Assembly (NCBI GenBank): GCA_052031065.1 | Contig: JBPEXY010000261.1 | Location: 1-64,000, forward strand | DNA from: JBPEXY01 sp052031065 | GTDB taxonomy: Bacteria; Pseudomonadota; Gammaproteobacteria; Immundisolibacterales; Immundisolibacteraceae | Reading direction: 5' to 3' | Length of the DNA stretch: 64,000 nt | Shown: positions 45,657-54,811 of the stretch, piece after piece | How positions within the stretch are numbered: position 1 is the first letter of the stretch | Layout: the number at the start of each line of letters is the position of its first letter | Position numbers and translations under genes: made by a program | The notes under the pieces: model-generated | Told to the model about the DNA's origin: nothing | Database searches by the model: none | Seen by the model: the letters and a program-made list of their open reading frames with translations, nothing else

Positions 45657-46991
45657 ATGCGCCCAGAAGATCTGACCTGGCGTATCCAGGACAAAGCTGG
45701 TGAAACCTTTCGTGTCCACCGATCCATCTACACCGACGAAGAGATTTTCGAGCTGGAGATGAGCCACATCTATGAAGGTGGCTGGATCTACATCGATCAC
45801 GAAAGCCATTTACCTGAGGTGAACGATTACATCACCACCTTTATTGGCCGCCAGCCGGTCATCATTGTTCGCGGTGAAAATGACGAATACCGCGGTTATA
45901 TCAACGCCTGCAGCCATCGTGGTGCCAAGGTCTGCCGCCAGGCTGAAGGTAACGCAAAGGTTTTCTCCTGCCCCTACCACGGCTGGGTATTCAACAATCG
46001 CGGCGAACTGCTGGATATCAAGGACAAAGATCGTGGCGGCTTCCCGGAAGGGTATCTGCAACGCGATTACAACCTGACGCCGGTGCCCCACGTCGCGGCC
46101 CACCACGGCTTTATATTCGCCAGCCTCAACCCGGATAGCCCACCATTACTGGAGCATCTGGGAGAAACCGCCCGCTTTATTGAAATGTTTGCCAACCAGT
46201 CGCCGGACGGCCTGGAGGTTCTGCGCGGACGCTCGGTCTATACCCACCGCGGCAACTGGAAAATGCAGGCGGAAAACGGGGTTGACGGTTATCACGTCGA
46301 TATCGTCCACGCCTCTTATTTTCGCCTGGCCGCAGAACGCGCCAAACAAGCTGCGGCTGCAAACAGCAAAGACAATGTCAAAGCAATCGAAGTCAACCTG
46401 ACTGACACCAATAACGGTAATTTCGACCTCGGCAATGGCCACGTGATGATCTGGACTGACGTGCCCAACTATCGCGACCGCGCCCTCGGTATGCAGTACG
46501 ACGCGCTGGAGGAACGAGTCGGCGAAACGGAAGCGAAATGGATGGCCCAGCGGCTGCGTCAGGTGTTGGTCTATCCCAATCTGATCCTGTTTGACGGTAT
46601 CTCCACCCAGCTGCGCAGCTGGCGACCGGTGTCAGTGGATAAAACTGAGGTTAACGCCGTCTGTGTCGCACCAAAAGGAGAACCGGACGCAGCTCGGGAG
46701 CGTCGCATCCGTCAGTACGAAGACTTCTACGGTGCCAGTGGCATTGCCACCCCGGATGATCTGACCGAGTTTGACGCCTGCCAGGATGGCTATAACGGCC
46801 GGCTCGCCGAGTGGCACGACTTTGATCGCGGCCTCGGACGTCTACACCTGGGTGCAGACAAATTTGCCGATGAGGTGGGCATAAAACCGGTCAGCAGTGC
46901 CAGCGATTTTGCTGACGAGGCGCTCTACCACGGTGAATACCGCCATTGGTTGAAGGTGTTAACCGACGGTCTGTGTAAGGAGAAGGCGTAA
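45657..46991 (+). CDS. Rieske oxygenase alpha subunit, benzoate/anthranilate type (RHO 7)
   Basis: Catalytic subunit of 444 residues. Rieske ligands C85, H87, C105 and H108 (ACSHRGAKVC...CPYHGW); mononuclear iron D210, H213 and H218 in AENGVDGYHVDIVH. It is strikingly similar to RHO 6 along its whole length, including the Ala-rich insert and the shared EDFYGASGxATPDDLTEFDACQDGY block, so the two arose by duplication. AAGGAG is seven bases before the ATG. The stop overlaps the beta start (TAATG). Subunit order alpha-beta is the reverse of RHO 6. A TetR-type operator candidate lies just upstream. Confidence 0.92.
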   Translation: MRPEDLTWRIQDKAGETFRVHRSIYTDEEIFELEMSHIYEGGWIYIDHESHLPEVNDYITTFIGRQPVIIVRGENDEYRGYINACSHRGAKVCRQAEGNAKVFSCPYHGWVFNNRGELLDIKDKDRGGFPEGYLQRDYNLTPVPHVAAHHGFIFASLNPDSPPLLEHLGETARFIEMFANQSPDGLEVLRGRSVYTHRGNWKMQAENGVDGYHVDIVHASYFRLAAERAKQAAAANSKDNVKAIEVNLTDTNNGNFDLGNGHVMIWTDVPNYRDRALGMQYDALEERVGETEAKWMAQRLRQVLVYPNLILFDGISTQLRSWRPVSVDKTEVNAVCVAPKGEPDAARERRIRQYEDFYGASGIATPDDLTEFDACQDGYNGRLAEWHDFDRGLGRLHLGADKFADEVGIKPVSSASDFADEALYHGEYRHWLKVLTDGLCKEKA

Positions 46992-47497
46992 TGTCCATGG
47001 ACGGAATCCTGCTGCGCGATGCGGCTACCGAATTACTGCTGGAAGAGGCCGATGCAATCGACCAGCAGCGCTGGGATGACTGGCTCGCGCTTTATGAAGA
47101 AGATGCGGAATATTACGCCCCGGCATGGGAAGGTGACCACGACCTTACCAGCAACCCACGGCAGGAGATTTCGTTGATCTACTGTGGCAACCGCGACCGG
47201 CTTGCGGACCGGGTCTGGAGAATACGTTCCAACCTGTCATCATCTTTGGCCCGTATGCCGCGCACCTGTCATCTGGTCACCAACATTCGTGTAGATACAG
47301 TGCAAGACGATGTGGTTAAGGTCACGGCAAATTTTCGTACCGAAACCTTCAAACATGAAGAGAAGGATTCCACCGCCTTTTTCGGCCGCTACCTTTACGA
47401 TCTGAAACAGCGCGCGGAGGCACTGACCATTCAAAACAAGAAAATCATCGTCTACAACGACATCATCCCGCGGCAGATGGATATTTTTAATATCTGA
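46991..47497 (+). CDS. RHO beta subunit (partner of RHO 7)
   Basis: Small subunit of 168 residues, coupled to the alpha gene by a one-base stop/start overlap and preceded by AAGGAG. Landmarks LLLEEADAIDQQRWDDWLALYEED, RVWRIRSNLSSSLARMPRTCHLVTNIRV and the C-terminus NDIIPRQMDIFNI are nearly the same as in the RHO 6 beta. Confidence 0.9.
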   Translation: MSMDGILLRDAATELLLEEADAIDQQRWDDWLALYEEDAEYYAPAWEGDHDLTSNPRQEISLIYCGNRDRLADRVWRIRSNLSSSLARMPRTCHLVTNIRVDTVQDDVVKVTANFRTETFKHEEKDSTAFFGRYLYDLKQRAEALTIQNKKIIVYNDIIPRQMDIFNI

Positions 47498-47514
47498 TGG
47501 TGATTATCATCAAC

Positions 47515-47543
47515 AAAAAAAGGGGCCAATTGGCCCCTTTTTT
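47515..47543. terminator. Bidirectional terminator between RHO 7 and amidohydrolase
   Basis: The palindrome GGGGCCAATTGGCCCC at 47522-47537 is flanked by seven A on the left and six T on the right, so it can stop transcription from both converging genes. Confidence 0.9.
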
Positions 47544-47560
47544 GTGCTGGATAGCCAGCA

Positions 47561-48643
47561 TCAGCTCAGGTTAAAGAACCGCCGCGCGTTGTCACCAAGA
47601 AACGCAGATTTCTGCTCATCATTCATAAATGGCAGCGCCTTGGTCTCGTCGATCTGTTTGCGCACCGCACGAAAATCGACTTCGTGAGGATAATCGGTTG
47701 AGAAGGCAAACGCGTCGATGCCAACTCTTTGGATCAGGTGCTCCAGGGTCGGCTCCTCACCCTCACAGCCGATCAGAATCTGGCCTCCGGTCAGATAATC
47801 CTCAAAAGTTTTGCTGAAGCCGAGCATATCGGCCTCCAGTTCCGCGTTACGGGCCATGCGGTCCAGGAAGATCGTACACCATGCCGACCCACCCTCGGTG
47901 TAAGCCACTTTCAGGTCTGGAAATTTTTCGAACACTCCCGAATGAATCATACTCGCACAGGCGATCATCAGCCCCATCGGGTGATGGATCACATGAGAAG
48001 CGGCCAGCGAATCAAAACCATCCAGCCCCATGCCGCCGTTGGGCCCGCCATGCACACCGAGCACGCACCCCAGCTTGGCAGCCTGTTCATACACCGGCCA
48101 GTAATACTCATGGCCTAATGGCAGCGGCAGACCACTGGAAGGTAACATTGCGCCGGGCAACTTCAGGTCATTGACGACACGACGCAGCTCTTTCGCCGCA
48201 TCCTTTGGGCTCTGCATGGGCAGCAGCGCCATCGGCAGCAATTTGTCGCTAACTCCCCGGTAACGATCACCCACGTAGTCGTTGTAGGCTTCGCACACCT
48301 TGATCGCATAACCGACAGTTCGCAGTGCGCCCACTGTCAGCCCCTCACTGGTGTACATGACAGAATACTCAACCTCAGCCTGGTCAAGAAATTCCAGCCA
48401 ATCTTCCGCGCTACCCTTACGCCTGTCTGACGCACCATGGTGGTCGCCCATGATGCCGTGCTCCTCATTGAAAGTCTCTGGATTCGGCCAGTGAACCCCA
48501 TCCAGGGTTGGAAACGGTGTGCGAAAAAAATTCTGCGGCTTAACACAGAGCTCCTTGACCGATGGATGGGCATATTCCGCCATCTCTGCCAGTGATTCCA
48601 TGATGTGGCCATCTGCGTCGACGGCTTTGGCTATCTCTCCCAT
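47561..48643 (-). CDS. Amidohydrolase 2 (ACMSD-like) family protein
   Basis: Metal-dependent TIM-barrel enzyme of 360 residues in the Amidohydro_2 family, which includes decarboxylases and hydrolases of aromatic breakdown. It starts with AVDADGHIMES, in which the first usual HxH His is replaced (DADGH), as is common in this branch. Further metal and catalytic positions are VLGVHGGPNG near 195, SHVIHHPMGL near 216, and FSTDYPHEVD near 313 with the conserved Asp. A decarboxylase or hydrolase of a ring-cleavage product would fit the neighbours. It is convergent with RHO 7 beta and divergent from a membrane protein gene. Confidence 0.85.
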   Translation of the reverse strand: MGEIAKAVDADGHIMESLAEMAEYAHPSVKELCVKPQNFFRTPFPTLDGVHWPNPETFNEEHGIMGDHHGASDRRKGSAEDWLEFLDQAEVEYSVMYTSEGLTVGALRTVGYAIKVCEAYNDYVGDRYRGVSDKLLPMALLPMQSPKDAAKELRRVVNDLKLPGAMLPSSGLPLPLGHEYYWPVYEQAAKLGCVLGVHGGPNGGMGLDGFDSLAASHVIHHPMGLMIACASMIHSGVFEKFPDLKVAYTEGGSAWCTIFLDRMARNAELEADMLGFSKTFEDYLTGGQILIGCEGEEPTLEHLIQRVGIDAFAFSTDYPHEVDFRAVRKQIDETKALPFMNDEQKSAFLGDNARRFFNLS

Positions 48644-48834
48644 CCTCCAACTCCTCTTTAATGTTTAACAAGCCAAAAATAGTTCCTTTCCCCCACCTCG
48701 GAATCCGGGTGCACCAACTGCCACCTCGTATCTTAAGCGAGTGTAAAGAACCTGATACTCTAACAGTCTGGCCGGCAATAACCACAGACTCACCAGCAGA
48801 CCGAGCCGGTACAGAGACATTACGGCCTAACGCT

Positions 48835-49515
48835 ATGAACAGCCCCAGACCATCCATCACCCATCAGCTAAACGTTACCCTGACCATTACTACAATGAGT
48901 CTGCTAGTTACCGGACTCTACGCTTATCTGCGCTATGTCCATTTTGGGCCGATACCGGAGAGCCGAATACCGCTTTATGTCAGTAACAAAGCGATTAGTT
49001 GGAGTAGCGTGGTGTTATTGAGCATTACTTTCGCTCTGGGACCGGCTTCGACGCTGATTCACCGCTGTCGACTCTGGCTGATCTATCGCAAGCTGCTAGG
49101 CTTGACCGGCGCCTGGCTCGCAACGCTGCATATCCTCGCATCGTTGCCGATATTCAATATGTTTTACTACACCGCCTTTTTCAACTTCGATGGCACTTTA
49201 AAGGTAAATACCGAACTATCGATGCTGGCTGGTGCTATCGCCTGGTGCCTGCTGCTGGTACCAGCGATTATGTCGATTCCCGACGCCGCTGCTGCAGTTA
49301 CCCCAAAGGAGTGGCAACGATTCCAGCGCCTGGGCTTGTTGGCGCTCTACGTCACCTTTGGTCATGTCGCCTGGCTCGGATGGCAAGGCTGGTTTGAACC
49401 CCAAACATGGCATGGCGACCTACCGCCGATAACGCTGTTAAGCTGTGGCCTGGTCGCCCTGGTCGCATTGCTCAGGGTAATCGGGAAAGCCGCCAGGAAG
49501 AGAACGGATGAATAA
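48835..49515 (+). CDS. Ferric-reductase-like (MsrQ/FRD type) membrane protein
   Basis: Inner-membrane protein of about 226 residues with six hydrophobic helices. RKLLGLTGAWLATLHILASL near residue 83 resembles the heme-binding helix of ferric-reductase-like proteins, and FQRLGLLALYVTFGHVAWLGW near 165 resembles the second, although the first His of the usual RLHR motif is Gln. Heme binding is therefore possible but incomplete. An open frame extends 58 codons upstream, but the extra part is not family-like, so ATG 48835 is chosen despite a weak ribosome site. Its end overlaps the next gene by eight bases. Confidence 0.6.
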   Translation: MNSPRPSITHQLNVTLTITTMSLLVTGLYAYLRYVHFGPIPESRIPLYVSNKAISWSSVVLLSITFALGPASTLIHRCRLWLIYRKLLGLTGAWLATLHILASLPIFNMFYYTAFFNFDGTLKVNTELSMLAGAIAWCLLLVPAIMSIPDAAAAVTPKEWQRFQRLGLLALYVTFGHVAWLGWQGWFEPQTWHGDLPPITLLSCGLVALVALLRVIGKAARKRTDE

Positions 49516-50278
49516 GAGAACGGGCAGCCTTGCCGCGCCATTGTTATTGGCCCTGGGGCCAGCCGGAGCTGAAGCTGCGAGCGACAATAACTACCAGATC
49601 GCATTTGTACACGACTATAAGCAATCCGGTGATCCACGCCAGCTTCACCGCCTGCGAATACCGAAACCACAACTTCAGCCAGGGGGCGGTCTCAGCCGCT
49701 TTGTTGACGATGGTGGCGCGGTGGAATGGAATGCCCTGCAGTACGATACCGGGTCGGTAGACTCTCTATCCTGGGGCCGCTGGACCCGGGGCGTCACCAC
49801 CGGGACTGGCATTCATAGCGGTCACGATATCAGTGGTGCCGAAGGGGTACGTAACAGCTTTCGTTACATAACCGGTGCGATACCGGAAATGGCTTTGCAG
49901 GATGCCGCAACCTTCTCGTTACTCGGCGGCCACACCTCGCCCACCGCTGGAGAAGGCGGAGGCACCTCGATTACCTTGATCAATCAGGGCAATCTGCTGA
50001 TCGAAGAAGGTGGTCAATCGATCAACATCAGAGTTTCGCTGCGCGTTGCCAGCGGAATCTACTCGTTTACGGCAGAAAAACTGCCCATTGTTGATTACGG
50101 GTTTTCAACGCCTGCTCCGGTCGAAACTTCCGGTGTACTCTGCCTGGCAGGTTGTACCACGACCATTGAAGGGTTCATCGCTGGTGCCCAGGGTCAACTC
50201 GCTGGTATCGCCTTCTCCGTCGATAACCCGGCACTATCAAAACGGATTAACGGCATCGCCGCGTTTAAGCGGGACTGA
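49508..50278 (+). CDS. Secreted protein with FecR-C-terminal/TbpB-like beta domain
   Basis: Exported protein of 256 residues with a short signal peptide (AAPLLLALGPAGAEA, predicted cut near residue 23). The rest is predicted beta-rich. VDSLSWGRWTRG, FRYITGAIPE, TFSLLGGHTSPT, CTTTIEGFIAGAQGQLAGIAFSV and GIAAFKRD resemble the C-terminal beta-domain seen at the end of some FecR-domain proteins and transferrin-binding-like lipoproteins. The FecR part itself is missing and there is no lipobox. I do not recognise a function. It overlaps the membrane protein gene before it by eight bases and is followed nine bases later by a PaaK-like gene, so the three are probably co-transcribed. Confidence 0.55.
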   Translation: MNKRTGSLAAPLLLALGPAGAEAASDNNYQIAFVHDYKQSGDPRQLHRLRIPKPQLQPGGGLSRFVDDGGAVEWNALQYDTGSVDSLSWGRWTRGVTTGTGIHSGHDISGAEGVRNSFRYITGAIPEMALQDAATFSLLGGHTSPTAGEGGGTSITLINQGNLLIEEGGQSINIRVSLRVASGIYSFTAEKLPIVDYGFSTPAPVETSGVLCLAGCTTTIEGFIAGAQGQLAGIAFSVDNPALSKRINGIAAFKRD

Positions 50279-50286
50279 AACCCTTT

Positions 50287-51651
50287 GTGATTACCCCCGA
50301 AACTGCCTCGCCCAGATCCGCCGTCGCGGGCATCGAGTGGCCGGCTATCGCAGCACCGGTCGGCGCATCATTGCTGGCCTTACAGTTCCAGCTCGATCGA
50401 TCCCAGTGGTGGTCCCCTGAAAGGCTGCTGGAGAACCAGTTACAACAGCTAAAAAAGCTGATCGAACACGCCGTCAAAAAGACGGATTGGTACGCTGCTG
50501 ATCCAGTGTGGCGGGAAATCGCCAATCAACAACATCCATTGACCCAGGATCAGCTGTCGACGCTGCCCATACTCCAACGTCGTGATTTGCAGAATCAGCT
50601 ACCGGCGCTAACCGCAACCAACCTCCCCAAAGCCCATGGACAGCTGATCGAGTTGGCTACCTCCGGCAGCACAGGTACCCCGTTAAAGGGATGGGAAACC
50701 GAACTCAACCAGTTTTTCTGGGGCGGATTTACCCTGCGCAACCACCTCTGGCATAACCACAATTTTGACGGCAAATTCGCCGCCATCCGCACCAGGGTCG
50801 GCCGACAAACCCTACCCAATTGGGGTCCCGCAGTCAGCGCGGCATTTACCACCGGCCCTGCTGTTACCCTGGGAATTGACACGCCGATTGGCGAACAGGC
50901 CGCATGGCTGGCAGATCAGCAGCCTGACTACCTGATCAGTCACGCCAGCAACCTGAAGGCACTGGCTCACTATTCAATAAATTACAAGACGCGGCTGGAA
51001 TCTCTCAATGCTGTCATTAGTTTTGGCGAACGACCCGCCGATGGCCTCGATGACTTGATCGGGACCGCCTGGGGTGCACGGTTTGAAGACATCTATAGCG
51101 CCGAGGAGCTCGGCACCATCGCGCTGCAGTGTCCAGACCAACCGCAAAATTACCATGTGATGGCAGAACACCTGCTGGTAGAACTGTTGGATACGCATGG
51201 CAAACGCTGCCAGCCGGGTGCAGCGGGTCGGGTTGTGGTCACCGCACTGCATAACTTCGCCATGCCACTGATCCGCTATGAGCTGGGAGACTACGCACGC
51301 CTGGGGTCGCAGTGCACCTGCGGCCGTGGGCTGCCAGTACTGACCGAAATCCTCGGTCGCGCACGCAACATGATCACTCTGCCGGACGGTTCACAACACT
51401 GGCCCAGTTTCCCGGCAGAGCTTTGGCTGGCGGTCGCGCCGATTCGGCAGTTTCAACTTGAACAGCGCAAACTTGACGAAATCACTGCTCACTACCTGCT
51501 CGATCGCCCATTAACGCGGGTTGAAGAAAAAGAGCTCGCAGCCAGACTGACTGATTCTCTCCGCTTTCCAGGCACCATCGTGTTCAGACAGCACACCCGC
51601 CCGTTAAGCCAGGCAGGCAGAAAATTTGAAGATTTCGTCAGCCGGCTATAA
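50287..51651 (+). CDS. PaaK-like adenylate-forming ligase
   Basis: Acyl-adenylate-forming enzyme of 454 residues related to phenylacetate-CoA ligase. The phosphate-binding A3 motif ATSGSTGTP is at residues 124-132. Later landmarks are SAEELGTIALQCP near 274, RYELGDYARLG near 335 and a C-terminal lid domain (KFEDFVSRL at the end). N-terminal LEQLxKxIEHAVKKTDWY-like helices match PaaK. It may form an aryl-CoA from an acid made by the oxygenases, or belong to the capsule/PaaK-like branch, so the substrate is open. The start is GTG at 50287 with a weak ribosome site; it follows the secreted-protein gene. Confidence 0.8.
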   Translation: MITPETASPRSAVAGIEWPAIAAPVGASLLALQFQLDRSQWWSPERLLENQLQQLKKLIEHAVKKTDWYAADPVWREIANQQHPLTQDQLSTLPILQRRDLQNQLPALTATNLPKAHGQLIELATSGSTGTPLKGWETELNQFFWGGFTLRNHLWHNHNFDGKFAAIRTRVGRQTLPNWGPAVSAAFTTGPAVTLGIDTPIGEQAAWLADQQPDYLISHASNLKALAHYSINYKTRLESLNAVISFGERPADGLDDLIGTAWGARFEDIYSAEELGTIALQCPDQPQNYHVMAEHLLVELLDTHGKRCQPGAAGRVVVTALHNFAMPLIRYELGDYARLGSQCTCGRGLPVLTEILGRARNMITLPDGSQHWPSFPAELWLAVAPIRQFQLEQRKLDEITAHYLLDRPLTRVEEKELAARLTDSLRFPGTIVFRQHTRPLSQAGRKFEDFVSRL

Positions 51652-51672
51652 CAATCATCGCTCGGCTAGAAA

Positions 51673-51705
51673 TAAAAAACCCCGGCCGGCAAACCGACCA
51701 GGGTC
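51673..51705 (-). terminator. Terminator of the molybdenum hydroxylase operon
   Basis: On the minus strand a GC-rich stem of 11 pairs with two mismatches and a TTTG loop is followed by six T. It lies 27 bases after the MoaD-like stop. Confidence 0.75.
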
Positions 51706-51731
51706 TATAACAGTGCGGAGCTTACTCTGTC

Positions 51732-52019
51732 TTACCCGCCACCAATTGCGGGGATAAAAAACAGCTCGCAAGGTTTTTCCAGCGGTAGCAGCAGCCCGTT
51801 GGTCACCACTCCATCCACTGCAACGGCGACCCCAGGCGCCATGCGCCCATCTTTCATCAGCTTATCCAGAAATCCCGGATAGAGCTGATCCAGATTACGG
51901 ATCACCTGGCGTACGCTGTTACCTTCGACCTCGACCCACTCCTCACCACCGCTCAGATGGCGCATGGTCGATGGAACATTGATCCGGTGGATCAGGGGTT
52001 GTTTTTCTGCGTTTGCCAA
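51732..52019 (-). CDS. MoaD/ThiS-like sulfur carrier protein
   Basis: Ubiquitin-like protein of about 95 residues. The beta-grasp pattern is seen in LIHRINVPSTMRHL, VEVEGNSVRQVIRNLDQLYPG, VAVAVDG and ELFFIPAIGGG. The Gly-Gly end needed for thiocarboxylation is present (the last three residues are Gly). MoaD carries sulfur for molybdopterin; a copy placed directly after a molybdenum hydroxylase suggests a dedicated supply, or a different use in sulfur transfer. The start is probably TTG at 52019, just past the preceding stop; the open frame further upstream lies within the large-subunit gene. No MoaE or MoeB is adjacent. Confidence 0.78.
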   Translation of the reverse strand: MANAEKQPLIHRINVPSTMRHLSGGEEWVEVEGNSVRQVIRNLDQLYPGFLDKLMKDGRMAPGVAVAVDGVVTNGLLLPLEKPCELFFIPAIGGG

Positions 52020-52020
52020 C

Positions 52021-54306
52021 TTATCCCTGCTGCTCCCAGAGCGCTTCCAGCACATTACCGGGTTTCATCGGCAGTTTGGTTAGTTTGACGCCGATTGCAT
52101 TCTTGATCGCATCGCGAATCGCCGCTGGTGGCGGCACAATCGGGACCTCACCCACCCCACGGACACCAAAAGGATGACCCGGGTTGGGAGTCTCCAGAAT
52201 GGTGCAGTCGATGTTGGGCACATCGAGACTGGTCGGCATGCGATAGTCCAACAGCGTCGGGTTACGCAGGGTGCCGTTCTCGTCGTAATAGTACTCTTCA
52301 TTGAGCGCCCAGCCGATACCCTGCACGGTGCCGCCCTGCATCTGTCCTTCGACATAATCAGGGTGTACTGCCTTCCCAACATCCTGCAGCGCGCTATAGC
52401 GGAGAATCTCCACTTTACCGGTGTCCGGATCCACCTCGACATCGACAATGTTGGCGGAAATCTGGAACCCGACCCCTTCCGGAAACTCGGAAGCATCGGC
52501 GATCAACGGACCACCCGTGTGGTCAGCCTTGGCACAAATTTCGCCAAACGCCTGGGTCTTGCTGGCATCGCTTTTTAACGTGAACACGCCGTTAGCGTAA
52601 TCAACCTCAGAGCTGTCGACCTCCCACTCCATGCCAGCGCGTTTTTTCATCTCCTCAACCAGTTTTTTACAGGCTGAGATGACCGCGATACCGGTGGCGA
52701 AAGTAGTACGGCTGCCGACCGACTGGAAGGTGTAACCGACCGAATCGGTATCACCAACATTGGTGGAAATCAGCCCATGATCAATACCGAGTTCTTCGGC
52801 TGCCTGCATACCCAGAGTATTTCGGGTACCACTGAGGTCGACACTGCCGGTGGTCAGGTTCAACGTACCGTCGGCATTACAGCGGATTTCGGCACTGGAG
52901 GCCAAGCCGGCACCGAACCAGAAGGCGTAGGAGATACCACGACCGCGATTTTCACCTTCCAGCGGCGCATTGTAGTGAGGGTGCTCCTTAATCGCGTTGA
53001 GCATCTCAATACTGCCAAGTGGCGGACAGGGGAAACCCATCGGCATCATATCGCCCGGTTTTAGCGCGTTTTTAAGACGAAAATCGATCTGGTCGATGCC
53101 CGCCATCTCCGCCAGGTCGGAAACGGTACTCTCCGCAGCGAAGTTAGCCTGGGTTGCACCAGGGGCACGATAGGGTTTCATTTTCGGCTTGTTGAGGAAC
53201 ACATCGTAGCCGTCGAGACGCACGTTAGGAATGTTGTAACGGGTCAACGCACACATGGTACCCGGAGCAATCGGGCCACCCGGATAAGCGCCTGCCTCAT
53301 AAAGCAGATAGAGGTCAGCAGCGAGCAACTGCCCTTCCTTGTTGCAGCCCATCTTCACTTTAATGTAGGTTTCAGGACTCGGACCAGTGCCACGCAGCAC
53401 TTCGCTACGACTCATGAAAATCTTCACCGGTCGACCGGTCTTTTTCGCCAACACCGCAGCCAGAGAATCGGTGTAGACAACATCCTTGCCACCGAAGCCG
53501 CCACCAATTTCCATCGGCACCACTTTGATCTTGCTCATCGGCATGTTCATGAAACAGGCCATGAAATCACGAATCGCAAAAGCACCCTGAGTAGTGGTGT
53601 AGACGGTCAGCCTGTCTTCACTGGTCCACTCTGCAGTGGTGATGTGAGGCTCAATATAACCCTGATGCACCGCCTTGGTTTCATACTCCCTCTCGATGAC
53701 GAAATCGCACTGTTCAAAGGTCGCATCGACATCGCCATGCTCCAGGAACAGCCGGCCAGCGTTTGGCAGCGCTTTTTGTGTTGGAAACAGGAATGCACCC
53801 GGGGTGTAATCCTCATGGAGTACAGTGGCCCCTTCTTTTACCGCGTCATGCACGTTGAGGACTGGCGGCAGCATTTCATATTCAACGTCGATCAGCTGAC
53901 AGGCGGCTTCCGCAATGTGTGGGTTGTCAGCGGCAACAGCTGCCACCACATGGCCGTCATAGAACACCTTGTCACGGGCAATACAGTTATCAGCGATATC
54001 CTGCATATTGACTTCGCCACCCTCACCGGCCGCCACCACTGACATGTTCAGTTTGGGCATATCCGCACCAGTAATAACGGCATGGACCCCTTTCAGAGCC
54101 GCTGCCTTACTGGTATCGATGGATTTGATCCGCGCGTGGGGATGAGGACTACGCAACATCTTGCCGTGCAACATCCCCGGCAGATGAATATCGTCGCCAA
54201 ATTTCGCGGCACCGGTTACTTTTTCATAACCATCCTTACGGATCGGCGTCTCACCCAGAACAGAAAAATCGGTTTTGACCGGGGGCAGATTTGTCGGAGC
54301 GTTCAT
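52021..54306 (-). CDS. Molybdenum hydroxylase, large (Moco) subunit, xanthine dehydrogenase family
   Basis: Catalytic molybdopterin-binding subunit of 761 residues. Moco-contact regions include EIGGGFGGKD near 263, PYRAPGATQANFAAES near 377 and the catalytic Glu at about residue 720 in GVRGVGEVP. Enzymes of this family hydroxylate aldehydes or N-heterocycles with water as oxygen donor, or act on CO or aromatic CoA esters. Gln/Arg contacts alone do not identify the substrate. It is third of four genes (FAD, 2Fe-2S, Moco, MoaD-like), with a one-base overlap to the 2Fe-2S gene. The separate FAD subunit lacks an extra iron-sulfur insert, arguing against 4-hydroxybenzoyl-CoA reductase. Confidence 0.92.
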   Translation of the reverse strand: MNAPTNLPPVKTDFSVLGETPIRKDGYEKVTGAAKFGDDIHLPGMLHGKMLRSPHPHARIKSIDTSKAAALKGVHAVITGADMPKLNMSVVAAGEGGEVNMQDIADNCIARDKVFYDGHVVAAVAADNPHIAEAACQLIDVEYEMLPPVLNVHDAVKEGATVLHEDYTPGAFLFPTQKALPNAGRLFLEHGDVDATFEQCDFVIEREYETKAVHQGYIEPHITTAEWTSEDRLTVYTTTQGAFAIRDFMACFMNMPMSKIKVVPMEIGGGFGGKDVVYTDSLAAVLAKKTGRPVKIFMSRSEVLRGTGPSPETYIKVKMGCNKEGQLLAADLYLLYEAGAYPGGPIAPGTMCALTRYNIPNVRLDGYDVFLNKPKMKPYRAPGATQANFAAESTVSDLAEMAGIDQIDFRLKNALKPGDMMPMGFPCPPLGSIEMLNAIKEHPHYNAPLEGENRGRGISYAFWFGAGLASSAEIRCNADGTLNLTTGSVDLSGTRNTLGMQAAEELGIDHGLISTNVGDTDSVGYTFQSVGSRTTFATGIAVISACKKLVEEMKKRAGMEWEVDSSEVDYANGVFTLKSDASKTQAFGEICAKADHTGGPLIADASEFPEGVGFQISANIVDVEVDPDTGKVEILRYSALQDVGKAVHPDYVEGQMQGGTVQGIGWALNEEYYYDENGTLRNPTLLDYRMPTSLDVPNIDCTILETPNPGHPFGVRGVGEVPIVPPPAAIRDAIKNAIGVKLTKLPMKPGNVLEALWEQQG

Positions 54307-54782
54307 TAGGCATCCTCCATCACAGCAGCAGCTTTCTGCACCGCCTTGACGATCTTGTCATAGCCAGTGCAACGGCAAAGGTTATTGGCCAGCCAGAAAC
54401 GGATCTCTTCCTCGCTGGGATTCGGGTTGGATTTCAGCAACTCAGTGGACGAAATCAGGAATCCTGGAGTGCAGATACCACACTGCATCCCGGTCTCTTC
54501 CAGAAAAGCCTGCTGCATCGGGTGCAGCCCTTCGGGCTTAGCCAAGCCTTCGACCGTATCAACCGATTTACCTTCGGCCTCAACACCGAGCACACAGCAG
54601 GAACAGACCAGAGTGCCGTCGAGCACAACGCTACAGGCGCCGCAGTTACCGTCGTTACAGCCTTCTTTGGTGCCAGTCAGGTGCAGCTCATCACGCAGCA
54701 CCTCAAGAAGGCTCTGCCGCGGCTCCGCCAAAAATTCCACCTCTTCGCCATTAACGGTGGTGGTTACATGTACTTTACTCAT
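54306..54782 (-). CDS. Molybdenum hydroxylase, 2Fe-2S subunit
   Basis: Small electron-transfer subunit of 158 residues with two 2Fe-2S clusters. The plant-type N-terminal cluster uses EGCNDGNCGAC near 41-50 plus a later Cys in LVCSCC near 60. The helical C-terminal domain has MQCGICTPGF near 100 and NLCRCTGY near 134. It passes electrons from the Moco subunit to FAD. Its stop overlaps the large-subunit ATG by one base. Confidence 0.94.
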   Translation of the reverse strand: MSKVHVTTTVNGEEVEFLAEPRQSLLEVLRDELHLTGTKEGCNDGNCGACSVVLDGTLVCSCCVLGVEAEGKSVDTVEGLAKPEGLHPMQQAFLEETGMQCGICTPGFLISSTELLKSNPNPSEEEIRFWLANNLCRCTGYDKIVKAVQKAAAVMEDA

Positions 54783-54811
54783 CAGTCGGATACTCCATTA
54801 ACCCTGAATGA

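Noticed and set aside
48835..49515. Ferric-reductase-like protein as the missing RHO reductase
   Set aside because: It is only a membrane heme-type domain without FAD, NAD or iron-sulfur motifs, so it cannot replace an RHO reductase.
54306..54782. 2Fe-2S protein as an RHO ferredoxin
   Set aside because: It has the two-cluster architecture (plant-type plus CxxC...CxC helical domain) specific to molybdenum hydroxylases and sits in that operon.
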